Shown piece after piece: positions 52,055 through 63,538 of a DNA stretch of 64,000 bases. The stretch is taken from NCBI GenBank assembly GCA_946902985.2, contig OX336389.2:142961099-143025098 (forward strand), written 5' to 3'. The position numbers and the translations under genes are program-made. Below the pieces are notes generated by a model, which made no database searches, was not told the origin of the DNA, and saw only the letters and a list, made by a program, of their open reading frames with translations. The stretch is from Meconema thalassinum (lineage: Eukaryota > Arthropoda > Insecta > Orthoptera > Tettigoniidae). How positions within the stretch are numbered: the first letter of the stretch is position 1; each line of letters starts with the position of its first letter.

Positions 52055-52065
52055 ATCATCATCAT
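52055..52065. repeat. Short (TCA)n, unit B
   Basis: Only three to four TCA units before ATAGGCCTCATAAATTAGCA. Confidence 0.85.
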
Positions 52066-52720
52066 ATAGGCCTCATAAATTAGCAGTGAAGAATTGCATT
52101 CTAATTTCATAAATATCAATTTTTGTAAGAAGTGTGCGATTTGCAAATACTGATGCTCTAACATGCTGCAATTATGAGTTGTCTTCTAAATCCTTAAAAC
52201 TATTAAACGTTAATTATTTTGCAGGTTTTTCTCCTGCATTCTAATTTCATAAGTATCGATCATTTCGCATGGTTTTCAGAAACAGTAAATCAATGGATTG
52301 AGTACTCTAAATCGTATAACCGGCGTGTGTTACCGCATTTAAAACCTTAGAACTATTAAACATACATTCTTTTACAGGTTTTTCTTCTATCATTTCCCAT
52401 GGTTCTCAGAATTACTAAAGCAATGGATTGGGTACTCAAATCGTATAATTTCATAAATATCGAATAACCGATGAGTGTTATTATGATCCAATTTTCAGTG
52501 ATTGCCTTCTTAAGTTACGGAACGTACAACTTCCAATTCTGACTGATATATATATCGAATAACCGGTGAGTGTTACGGCTAAGCTCTCAATCAACGGACT
52601 CAGCACAGAAATGGAATCAACAGTGACTAATTGCATTTTTATTTCATAAATATCAAAGAAAGAAACCAGCCACAGCACGTCTTATGCTGACCCTCCACTC
52701 GGGAAAGCTAAAGCTCCCCT

Positions 52721-53158
52721 GTAGGTAACGTGCAAAGGAGTTTAGCATTGAGCGCTACACACACAACAAGGAAAGCACAACTGTAGGTAACGTGCAAAGG
52801 AGTTTAGCGTTGAGCGCTACACACAGAACAAGGTAAGCACCCCTGTAGGTAACGTGCAAAGGAGTTTTGCGTTGAGCGCTACACACAGAACATGGAAAGC
52901 ACCCCTGTAGTTAACGTGCAAAGGAGTTTAGCGTTGAGCGCTACACACAGAACAAGGAAAGCACCCCTGTAGGTAACGTGCAAAGGAGTGTTGATCGCTG
53001 AGCGCCTCACACAGGAACGGGAAAGCTGACCTGCAGGCAGTGTGTTAAGGTGCTTAACGCTGATCGTTGCACTTAGGAACAAGAAAGCCTCACTGTAAGT
53101 GGGGCGTGAAGAAGTTTTCCAACGAGGGCTGTCCTGATAAGGGAGAAGGACGCTCCTC
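52721..53158. repeat. 62-bp tandem array, unit B
   Basis: GTAGGTAACG (GTAGTTAACG at 52907) at 52721, 52783, 52845, 52907 and 52969, an exact 62-bp period, then older copies starting near 53033 and 53095. The non-multiple-of-three period shows it is not a coding repeat. Minus-strand frames here are chance products. Confidence 0.9.
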
Positions 53159-54345
53159 AGCCAAGAAGTTAAAGCAGGAAATCTTGACCAAGATGCTTTC
53201 ATAAATATCGAATAACTGGTGTGTGTTATGATGATCCAATTTTCAGTGATTGCCTTAAAGTTAGAGAACGTAGAACTTGCAATTCTAACTGAAATGTAAA
53301 CAGTGTTCTATAATCATTTGCATGAAATGAAAACATAACAAACTTTCTCCTTAAGACTCTCGTTATAAACATACTGGGAAATGTGTGGTTTATGAACAAG
53401 CGAGATTTTCTAATTTCATAAATGTCTATAATTTATACGAAGTATGCAATTTTCAGATACTGTTGCTGTAGGAATATACGCTCCATAATTGCTGTCCACT
53501 TCACATCTTAGCCGATGTGACGCCTGTTTAGTGTCATTTTAATATCCTGAGATCTTTCCTTTATCATTCTGCGAGGATTTCAGAAACAAGGGAATGTGTA
53601 CTCAAATCGAATAATTTCATAAATTTGCGGTGCCTAATTGAATTCGAATTGCATAAATACCAACTTTTGTAATTAGTGTGCAATTTGCAGATACTGATGC
53701 TCTATCTTGCTGCAATTATGAGTTGTCGCCTAAACCCTTAAAACTGTTAAACGTTAATTTATTTTACAGGTTTTTCTTCTGCATTCTAATTTCATAAATA
53801 TCGATCATTTCGCATGGGTTTCAGAAACAGTATCATCATATATATTATTTCAGTAGTATGCGTCCCTCCTGCGACGCTCACAAGGGACCAATCGTGAAAA
53901 ATGAGCATTCAAATGAAAGAAAATCTACATTACCAGTGATTCATTGCACTCTAATTTCATAAATATATATAAGTTCTTCAAAAAATTACTTTAAAAAAGA
54001 TGTACGAAGTGTGCGATTTGCAGTTACTCTTGCTGCAGGAAGATACGCTCCATAATTGGTGTCCACCTCACATTTTGGCCGCTGTGTCGCATTTTTATGT
54101 CATTTTAACATAATGAGGTCTTTCGTTTATCATTTTGCATCGATTTCAGAAACAGTAAATGAAAGGATTGTATTCGTTTTCAGAATCAGTAGGCTAAATC
54201 ATTGGATTGGGTACTCAAATCGTATAACTTGCGAGTGTTACTGCTAAACGTTCAATCAGTGGACTCAGCACAAACATGATTTAAGCTCATCCGTCTAAAG
54301 AATGCATTTATTATATTCCAGGTTTGTTAAAATATGCCGCGATAC

Positions 54346-54985
54346 AGGATTTTCTTCTGCATTCTAATTCCATAAATGTCGGTTTTTATAAGAATTGTGC
54401 TCTTTACAAATACTGTTGTTCTAACATGCTGCTATTCTGAGTTGTCGTCTAAAACCTTACAACATTGAACGTTATTTCTCTAACAGTTTTTCTTCTATCT
54501 GATTTTCTGAATCAGCAAGTCAATGGATTGGGTACAGGTTTTTCTTCTGCATTCTAATTCTATAAATATCGATTTTTGTAAGAAGTGTGCTTTTTGCGAA
54601 TACTGGTGCTGTATCATGCTAGGGTTGTCGTCTACAGCCATGAAACTATCATCATCATCATCATCATATAGGCCTCATATATTAGCAGTGAAGAATTGTA
54701 TTCTAATTTCCTAAATATCGATTTTTGTAAGAAGTGTGCTTTTTGCAAATACTGTTGCTCTAACATGCTGCAATTCTGCGTTGTCGTCTAAAACCTTGAA
54801 ATATTGAACGTTAATTCTCTAAAAGTTTTTCTTCTATCTGATTTTCAGAATCAGCAAATCAATGGATTGGGTACAGGTTTTTCTTCTGCATTCTAATTCT
54901 ATAAATATCAATTTTTGTAAGAAGTGTGCTTTTGCAAATACTGTTGCTGTATCATGCTAGAGTTGTCGTCAACAGCCATGAAACT
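54346..54985. repeat. 190-bp tandem monomers, unit C
   Basis: Starts at 54346, 54535 and 54874, the second interrupted by an extra (TCA)n-GGCCTCATA segment at 54648. Confidence 0.85.
54648..54668. repeat. (TCA)n microsatellite, unit C, first
   Basis: Seven TCA units before TATAGGCCTCATATATTAGC. Confidence 0.9.
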
Positions 54986-55018
54986 ATCATCATCATCATC
55001 TTCATCATCATCATCATA
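54986..55018. repeat. (TCA)n microsatellite, unit C, second
   Basis: A TCA run with one TCT interruption before ATAGGCCTCATAAATTAGCA. Confidence 0.9.
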
Positions 55019-55671
55019 TAGGCCTCATAAATTAGCAGTGAAGAATTGCATTCTAATTTCATAAATATCAATTTTTGTAAGAATAGTGCGATTAGCAAAT
55101 ACTGTTGCTCTAACATGCTGCAATTATGAGTTGTCTTATAAACCCTTAAAAGTATTAAACGTTAATTATTTTACAGGATTTTCTTCTGCATTCTAATTTC
55201 ATAAATATCGATTATTTCGCATGGTTTTCAGAAACAGGAAATCATTGGATTGAGTACTCTAAATCGTATAACCGGCGTGTGTTACCACATCTAAAACCTT
55301 AGAACTATTAAACATTCATTCTTTTACAGGTTTTCCTTCTATCATTTCCCATGGTTTTCAGAATTACTAAATCAATGGATTGTGTAATCAAATCGTATAA
55401 TTTCATAAATATCGAATAACCGATGAGTGTTATTATGATCCAATTTTCAGTGATTGCCTTCGTAAGTTCGGAACGTACAACTTGCAATTTTGTCTGATAT
55501 ATATCGAATAACCGGTGAGTGTTACGGCTAAGCTCTCAATCAATAGACTCAGCACAGAAATGGAATCAACAGTGACTAATTGCATTTTCTATTTCATAAA
55601 TATCAAAGAAAGAAACCAGCCACAGCACGCTCTCATGCTGACCATCCACTCGGGAAAGCGAAAGCTCCCCT

Positions 55672-56108
55672 GTAGGTAACGTGCAAAGGTGTTTAGCATT
55701 GAGCGCTACACACACAACAAGGAAAGCACTACTGTGGTAACGTGCAAAGGAGTTTAGCGTTGAGCGCTACACACAGAACAAGGTAAGCACCCCTGTAGGT
55801 AACGTGCAAAGGAATTTAGCGTTGAGCGCTACACACAGAGCAAGGTAAGCACCCCTGTAGGTAACGTGTAAAGGAGTTTTGCTTTGAGCGCTACACACAG
55901 AACAAGGAAAGCACCCCTGTAGGTAACGTGCAAAGGAGTTTTGATCGCTGACCGCCTCACACAGGAATGGGAAAGCTGACCTGCAGGCTGTGTGTGAAGG
56001 TATTTAACGCCGATCGTTGCACTTAGGAACAAGAAATCCTCACTGTAAGCGGGTTGTGAAGAAGTTTTCCAACGAGGGCTGTCTTGATAATGGAGAAGGA
56101 CGCTCCTC
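55672..56108. repeat. 62-bp tandem array, unit C
   Basis: Copies at 55672, 55734, 55795, 55857 and 55919 (61-62 bp apart), then diverged copies. Confidence 0.9.
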
Positions 56109-57296
56109 AGCCAATAAGTTAAAGCAGGAAATCTTGACCAAGATGCTTTCATAAATATCGAATAACTGGTGTGTGTTATGATCCAATTTTCAGTGATTGC
56201 CTTTAAGTTAGAGAACGTAGAACTTGCAATTCTAACTGAAATGTAAACAATGTTCTATAACCAATTTGATGAAATGAAAACATAACAACCTTTCTCCTTA
56301 AGACTCTCACTATAAACATATTGGGAAATGTGTGGTTTATGAACAAGAGAGATTTTCTAATTTCATAAATGTCTATAATTTATACGAAGTATGCAATTTT
56401 CAGGTACTGTTGCTGTAGGAATATACGCTCCATAATTACTGTCCACTTCACATCTTAGCCGATGTGACACCTGTTAAGTGCCATTTTAATATCCTGAGAA
56501 CTTTCCTTTATCATTTTGCGAGGATTTCAGAAACAGTAAATCAAAGGAATGTGTACTCAAATCGAATAATTTCATAAATTTGCGGTGCCTAATTGAATTC
56601 GAATTGCATAAATACAATTTTTTGTAATAAGTGTGCAATTTGCAGATAATGATGCTCTAACATGCTGCAATTATGAGTTGTCGCCTAAACCCTTAAAACT
56701 GTTAAACGTTAATTTATTTCACAGGGTTTTCTTCTGCATTCTAATTTCATAAATATCGATCATTTCGCATGGTCTTCAGAAACAGTATCATCATATATAT
56801 TATTTCAGGTGTATGCATCCCTCCTGCGACGCTCACAAGAGACCGATCGTGAAAAATGAGCATTCAAATGACAGAAAATCTATATTACCATTGAATCATT
56901 GCACTTTAATTTCATAAATATAATTTCTTCAAAAAATTACTTTTAAAAAACTGTACGAAGTGTGCGATTTGCAGTTACTCTTGCTGCAGGAAGATACGCT
57001 CCATAATTGGTGTCCACTTCACATTTTGGCCTTTGTGTCACCTTTTTGATGTCATGTTAACGTTCTGATGTCTTTCCTTTATCATTTTGCATCGATTTCA
57101 GAAACAGTAAGTGAAAGGAATGTGTTCGTTTTCAGAATCAGTAGGCTAAATCATTGGATTGGGTACTCAAATCGTATAACTGGCGAGTGTTACTGCTAAA
57201 CTTTCAATCAATGGACTCGGCACAAACATGATTTAAGCTCATCCGTCTAAAGAATGGATTTATTATGCTCCAGGTTTGTTAAAATATGCCGCGATA

Positions 57297-57978
57297 CAGG
57301 ATTTTCTTCTGCATTCTAATTCCATAAATATCGATTTTTGTATGAATTGTGCTTTTTGAAAATACTGTTGCTCTAACATGCTGCAATTCTGAATTGTCGT
57401 CTAAAACCTTAAAACATTGAACATTATTTCTCTAACAGGTTTTCTTCTATCTGATTTTCAGAATCAGCAAATCAATGGATTGGGTACAAGTTTTTCTTCT
57501 GCATTCTAATTCTATAAATATCGTTTTTTCTAAGTAGTGTGCTTTTTCAAATACTGTTGCTCTAACATGCTGCAGTTCTGAGTCGTCGTCTAAAATCTTA
57601 AAACATTGAACGTTAATTCTCTACCAGTTTTTCTTCTATCTGATTTTCAGTATCAGCAAATCAATGGATTGGGTACAGGTTTTTCTTCTGCATTCTAATT
57701 CTATAAATATCGATTTTTGTAAGAAGTCTGCTTTTTGCAAATACTGTTGCTCTAACATGCTGCAATTCTGCGTTGTCGTCTAAAACCTGAAACATTGAAC
57801 GTTAATTCTCTAACAGTTTTTCTTCTATCTGATTTTCAGAATCAGCAAATCAATGGATTGGGTACAGGTTTTTCTTCTGCATTCTAATTCTATAAATATC
57901 GATTTTTGTAAGAAGTGTGCTTTTTGCACATACTGTTGCTGTATCATGCTAGAGTTGTCGTCTACAGCCATGAAACTA
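57297..57978. repeat. 190-bp tandem monomers, unit D
   Basis: Starts at 57297, 57486, 57676 and 57865. Confidence 0.9.
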
Positions 57979-58010
57979 TCATCATCATCACCATCTTCAT
58001 CATCATCATA
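57979..58010. repeat. (TCA)n microsatellite, unit D
   Basis: A TCA run interrupted by CCA and TCT, before ATAGGCCTCATAAATTAGCA. Confidence 0.9.
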
Positions 58011-58663
58011 TAGGCCTCATAAATTAGCAGTGAATAATTGCATTCTAATTTCATAAATATCAATTTTTGTAAGATGTGTGCGATTTGCCAATACTGATGC
58101 TCTAACATGCTGCAATTATGAGTTGTCGTCTAAACCCTTAAAACTATTAATCGTTAATTATTTTACAGGTTTTTCTTCTGCATTCTAATTTCATAAATAT
58201 CGATCATTTCGCATGGTTTTCAGAAACAGTAAATCAATGGATTGAGTACTCTAAATCCTATAACCGGCGTGTGTTACCGCGTCTATAGCCTTAGAACTAT
58301 TAAACATTCTATCTTTTACAGGTTTTTCTTCTATCATTTCCCATGGTTTTCAGAATTACTAAATCAAATGATTGGGTACTCAAATCGTATAATTTCATAA
58401 ATATCGAATAACCGATGAGTGTTATTATGATCCAATTTTCAGTGATTGCCTTCTTAAGGTACGGGACGTACAACTTGCAATTCTGACTGAAATATATCGA
58501 ATAACCAGTGAGTGTTACGGCTAAGCTCTCAATCAATGGACTCGGCACTGAAATGGAATCAACAGTGACTAATTGCATTTTAGTTTCAAAAATATCAAAG
58601 AAATAAATTAGCCACAGCACGCTCTCATGCTGACGCTCCACTCGGGAAAGCGAAAGCTCCCAT

Positions 58664-59098
58664 GTAGGTAACGTGCAAAGGAGTTTAGCGTTGAGCGCTA
58701 AACACAGAACAAGGAAAGCACTCCTGTAGGTAACGTGCGATGGAGTTTAGCGTTGAGCGCTACACACAGAACAAGGAAGCACCCCTGTAGGTAACGTGCA
58801 AAGGAGTTTAGCGTTGAGCGCTACACACAGAACAAGGAATGCACCCCTGTAGGTAACGTGCAAAGGAGTTTTGCGTCGAGCGCTGCACACAGAACAAGGA
58901 AAGCACCCCTGTAGGTAACGTGCAAAGATGTTTAGCACTGAGCGCCTCACACAGGAACGGGAAAGCTGACCTGTAGGCAGTGTGTGAAGGTGTTTAACGC
59001 TGATCGTTGCCCTTAGGAACAAGAAAGCCTCACTAAGTGGGGCGTGAAGAAGTTTTCCAACGAGGGGTGTCCTGATAAGGGAGAAGGACGCTCCTCAG
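58664..59098. repeat. 62-bp tandem array, unit D
   Basis: Copies at 58664, 58726, 58787, 58849 and 58911, then diverged copies. Confidence 0.9.
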
Positions 59099-59811
59099 CT
59101 AAGAAATTAAAGCAGGAAATCTTGACCAAGATGCTTTCATAAATATCGAATAACTGGTGTGTGTTATGATGATCCAATTTTCAGTGATTGCCTTCAAGTT
59201 AGAGAACGTAGAACTTGCAATTCTAACTGAAATGTAAACAGTGTTCTAAAATCATTTGGATGAAATGGAAACATAACAACCTTTCTTCTTAAGACTCTCA
59301 TTATAAACATATTGGGAAATGTGTGGTTTATGAACAAGCGAGATTTTCTAATTTCATAAATGTCTATAATTTATACGAAGTATGCAATTTTCAGATACTG
59401 TTGCTGTAGGAATATACGCTCCCTAATTGCTGCCCACTTCACATCTTAGCCGATGTGACGCATGTTTAGTGTCATTTTAATATTCTGAGATCTTTCCTTT
59501 ATCATTCTGCAAGGATTTCAGAAACAGTAAATCAAAGGAATGTGTACTCAAATCGAATACTTTCATAAATTAGCGGTGACGAATTACATTCGAATTGCAT
59601 AAATACCAATTTTTGGAAGAAGTGTGCAATTTGCAGATACTGATGCTCTAACATGCTGCAATTATGAGTTGTCGCCTAAACCCTTAAAACTGTTAAACGT
59701 TAATTTATTTTACAGGTTTTTCTTCTGCATTCTAATTTCATAAATATCGATCATTTCGCATGGTTTTCAGAAACAGTATCATCATATATATTATTTCAGT
59801 AGTATGCATCC

Positions 59812-60248
59812 CTCCTGCGGCGCTAACAAGAGACTGATCGTGAAAAATGAGCATTCAAATGAATGAAAATATACATTACCAGTGATTCATTGCACTCTAA
59901 TTTCATAAATATATATAATTTCTTCAAAAAATGACTTTTAAAAAGATGTACGAAGTGTGTGATTTGCAGTTACTCTTGCTGCAGGAAGATACGCTCCATA
60001 ATTGGTCTCCACTTTACATTTTGGCCGCTGTGACGTATTTTTTATGTCATTTTAACATTCTGAGGTCTTTCCTTTATCATTTTGCATCGATTTCAGAAAC
60101 AGTAAATGAAAGGATTGTGTTCGTTTTCAGAATCAGTAGGCTAAATCATTGGATTGGGTACTCAAATCGTATAACTTGCGAGTGTTACTGCTAAACTGTC
60201 AATCAATGGACTCAGCACAAACATGATTTAAGCTCATCCGTCTAAGGA
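59812..60248. repeat. Higher-order satellite unit E, left part
   Basis: Starts at the CTCCTGCGGCGC marker and is cut by the LINE. The sequence continues at 63539. Confidence 0.88.
60240..60248 (+). repeat. LINE target-site duplication, left
   Basis: GTCTAAGGA. The empty site is visible in unit B (near 51700), where GTCTAAGGAATGGATTT is continuous. Confidence 0.88.
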
Positions 60249-60492
60249 TGATTCCCACCTTTGAATTATCTTTGGTATTGATATAACATTTTATATGAAG
60301 CTTTTTTAATATATATCCTTTATTATTATGTCCCGCCGAGTGACTCCCGGAGTAAGGAGTCCCCTTCTACCTAGTGCCAACGGTCTCCTCAGAGAGCGGA
60401 TGAGCGGGTAGAGGTCCAGGGCTCTCTCAAGCCCTTGGGGCAGGAAACTTCCACTAAAGGCGGATGAGCCACTAGTTGGCCAACGGCATAGG
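60249..60492 (+). other. LINE 5' leader
   Basis: The first 80 bp is AT-rich. From 60330 it is GC-rich with short inverted segments (ACTCC...GGAGT), unlike the A-rich ORF. It would hold the internal promoter of the element. No convincing HDV-like or hammerhead ribozyme core was found by eye. Confidence 0.6.
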
Positions 60493-63400
60493 ATGAAGAA
60501 GGTAAAGGGAAACCAATTCATTAAAGATCTATTAGGATATCCCAAGTATCACCAGCTTAAGATGATGTTAGCTTCTACAGTAAATTTTTCCGGAGGTAAA
60601 ATAATCCCCCACTCGGATCTCCGGAGGGGGACAGATAAAGAAGCCAATTTACGAAATAAGCAGAGAAGAATCGGTACCTGGAATGTACGGACTTTACTCC
60701 AAACTGGAAAGCTAAAGAACTTGATCATGGAGATGGAAAGGATGGATTTACATGTATTGGGTATAGCAGAAATGAGATGGCCACATGCAGGAGACTTTTG
60801 GAGTGGAAATTATAGGATAATTCATTCTGGTACAGCAAATAATAAACCAGGATATGGTGGAGTAGGCATTATATTGCATAAAGAACTAGGAAACAGAGTA
60901 AAGGGATTCGTGCAATATAATGAACGATTAATTTTAGTACGGATCGAAACTAAACCAAATGATACTGTGATAGTCCAATTTTATATGCCGACAACACAAG
61001 AGGTTGATGAAGAGGTAGAGAAATGTTACGAAGATCTAAGTGAACTTATAGCTGAAATAAAGGGGGAAGAAAACCTTATTTTACTTGGTGACTGGAATGC
61101 TATTGTCGGAGAAGGAACTGAAGGAAATGTTGTTGGTAAATACGGATTGGGGAGAAGAAATGAGAGAGGCGAGAGACTTGTAGAGTTTTGTATACAGCAT
61201 AAATTAGTTGTAACGAATACTATATTCCAACACCATCCAAGGAGGAGATACACTTGGAAAGCTCCGGGAGACCTAAGAAGGGCCCAAATAGACTACATAT
61301 TAGTAAAGGAAAGATTTAAGAACCAGGTTAAAGATAGTAGAAGTTACCCTGGAGCTGATGTCGACAGCGACCATAACCCAGTCGTCATACGCTGTGAATT
61401 AAAGTTCAAAACATTAAAGAAGAAAGAAAATAAACATTGGGATATTTCTAAGCTTAAAGATGAGTCCACTCAAATACTCTATATGGATGAAACAAACAAT
61501 AACATAAGAGACATTGAAGAACACTTGGCAGTAGAAGAGAAGTGGATCAAAATAAAGAAGAGCATTTTAGACTCAACAGAAACTGTTTTAGGAAAAAAAG
61601 AAAACGAAAATAGGAAAGAGTGGATAAGTCAAGAAGTTTTGGATATGATAAAGGAAAGAAGACAGTATAAAAACTCAAATGATGAGAATGAAAAGCAAAA
61701 ATACAAGACCTTAAGAAACAAGATAAATAAGAGGGCAAAACAAGACAAGGAACAGCATTTAATGGAAGTCTGTGCAGGCATAAATAACAACATGAAATCT
61801 GGACAAATAGATATGGCCTATAAAGATATTAAAAAGTTCTTTGAAACAAGGAAGCCAAAAACAATGAGCCTTGAGGACAAAGATGGGAAGTTAATATATG
61901 ATGACGAAATGATAGTGAAAAGATGGAAAGAATATTTGGAACAACTATACAGTGTAAACTGTGTTAACTTGCCCATTGAGAAAGAAGATGAAATAACAGA
62001 GGAAGACTTGGGGGCACCTATTATGGAGGAAGAGTTTGAGATGTCATTGCAGGACCTCAAAGGAAAGAAAGCTCTCGGAGTTGATAACATACCAGGAGAA
62101 CTATTGAAACAATCAGGTGACAAGTGAATAAAGGAACTGTACAACTTAATATGTACTATTTACAAGACTGGAGAATTGCCTGAAGACTTTGTGATATGCA
62201 TAATAGTACCTATACCTAAAAAATCAAATGCAAGGTCATGTAAACAATACAGAACATTGAGTCTGGTGTGTCATGCGTCAAAAATAGTCACCAGAATTAT
62301 TATGAAGAGAATAGAAAAACAAATCGATGAAAACCTATCTGATGATCAATTTGGTTTTAGGAAAGGAGTAGGAACAAGAGAAGCAATCTTAGCATTGAGG
62401 CAAGTGATAGAGAAGCAGATGAAGAAAGGCAAACCTACCTTCTTAGCGTTCGTCGACCTTGAAAAGGCGTTTGACAATGTGAACTGGAATGTTCTATTCA
62501 GCATTCTTCATCAAACAGGTATCAACTTAAGAGACAGAAGACTCATCTACAATATCTATAAGCAAGAAGTTGGAATAGTTTGTTGTGGTAGCAAGGAAGA
62601 AACAGCACACATCAGAAAGGGTGTACGGCAGGGTTGTTCCCTTTCCCCATACCTATTCAATATATATGTACAAAAGGCGATCGACCAAGTAAGAGAAACA
62701 TTTGCCACAGGAGTGAATATTCATGGAGAAAAAGTTGACATGATAAGGTTTGCTGATGACATAGCGCTAATTGCAGAAAGTGAAGAAGACTTACAAACGA
62801 TCCTGAGCAAGATGGACAAAATAAAGGAGGAAGAATTTAATATGAGAATAAATACAAATAAAACAAAAATTTTGGTCTGCAGTAGACATGGCGAAAACCA
62901 GACATCAATAGAGTTAAGAAATGAAAAGATACATGAAGTTAATGAATTTAATTATCTGGGAAGTAAAATAACGAATGATGGAAGAAGCAGCAGAGAGATA
63001 TTAAGTAGGATTGCCCAAGCCAAGAACGCTTTCTATAAAAAGAAGAACCTATTTACTGCAAGGAACATAAGTCTTGATGTGAGGAAACAAATGTTGAAGA
63101 CCTACGCATGGAGCGTCGCGCTATATGGCAGCGAATCTTGGACAATTGGAGAGAGAGAGAGAGGAAAAGACTACTAGCATTTGAAACCTGGTGCTATAGA
63201 AGGATTATGAAAATCAGTTGGAAAGAAATGGTCACAAATGAGGAAGTCTTTAGAAGAGTGGGAGAGAGAAGATGCTTCCTTAAATATTTAAAAAGAAGAA
63301 GGAATCACCTCTTGGGCCACATACTGCGACACAATGGACTGATTAAGCTTATAATCGAGGGAACAGTAGACGGCAAGAATTGTAGAGGAAGACCCAGACT

Positions 63401-63518
63401 GGAGTACATGAGTCAAATACTGAAAGATATGGGTTGTGGCTCATACTGTGAACTGAAGAGGAAGACTGAGAGACGGGAAGAACGGCGAGCTGCTGCCAAC
63501 CAGCCTCACGGCTGTTAA
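60493..63518 (+). pseudogene. LINE ORF: AP endonuclease + reverse transcriptase, two lesions
   Basis: This encodes the target-primed retrotransposition enzyme. The ATG at 60493 is chosen because it follows the GC-rich leader and opens the long frame. The endonuclease domain covers about residues 58-305: TWNVRTL (Asn64), AEMRW (Glu93), LLGDWNA (Asp200, Asn202), RRYTWKAPGD, IDYILV (Asp267) and SDHNPV (Asp293, His294). After a Lys/Glu-rich linker, the reverse transcriptase shows QFGFRKG, AFVDLEKAFD (motif A), RQGCSLSPYLFN (motif B) and FADD (motif C, 62749-62760). The C-terminus has FETWCYRRIMKISW, LLGHILR and CRGRPRLEYM. Two lesions break it: an in-frame TGA at 62125 (probably a former Trp codon) and a frameshift at the (GA)7 run 63149-63162, consistent with one extra GA. 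All catalytic residues I can name are present, so the copy is young but inactive. Confidence 0.88.
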
Positions 63519-63529
63519 CCACAGAGAGA

Positions 63530-63538
63530 GTCTAAGGA
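63530..63538 (+). repeat. LINE target-site duplication, right
   Basis: GTCTAAGGA, identical to the left copy, followed by ATGGATTTATT of the satellite. Confidence 0.88.

Larger units (their letters stand above)
51271..53865. repeat. Higher-order satellite unit B (2595 bp)
   Basis: Same order of parts as unit A, with fewer 190-bp monomers, a very short (TCA)n and an expanded 62-bp array. Confidence 0.88.
53866..56820. repeat. Higher-order satellite unit C (2955 bp)
   Basis: Same layout. The (TCA)n plus GGCCTCATA segment occurs twice (54648 and 54986), showing an internal duplication. Confidence 0.88.
56821..59811. repeat. Higher-order satellite unit D (2991 bp)
   Basis: The longest higher-order unit, with four 190-bp monomer starts and five 62-bp copies. 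Confidence 0.88.
60249..63529 (+). mobile_element. RTE-clade LINE (non-LTR retrotransposon), 3281 bp
   Basis: A single-ORF element with an AP endonuclease followed by a reverse transcriptase, a 5' leader of about 240 bp and a 3' UTR of only about 11 bp ending in ACCACAGAGAGA. There is no poly(A) tail, as is usual for RTE elements that end in short microsatellites. The edges are fixed by the 9-bp duplication and by empty sites in sister satellite units. The ORF length of about 1000 codons and the CRGRPRLEYM / GCGSY C-terminal signature fit the RTE clade, whose endonuclease region is often mislabelled craniofacial development protein 2-like in insect annotations. It appears full-length or nearly so. 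Confidence 0.85.

Noticed and set aside
52879..53202. Minus-strand frames with repeated peptide motifs in the 62-bp arrays (also near 55829-56152 and 58747-59022)
   Set aside because: The repeat period of 62 is not a multiple of three, and the frames are not kept between units. They are chance frames in tandem repeats.
60330..60492. Possible self-cleaving ribozyme in the GC-rich LINE leader
   Set aside because: HDV-like ribozymes occur at the 5' ends of some RTE and R2 elements, but no matching core or hammerhead CTGATGA...GAAA pair is visible, and the segment does not begin at the element end.
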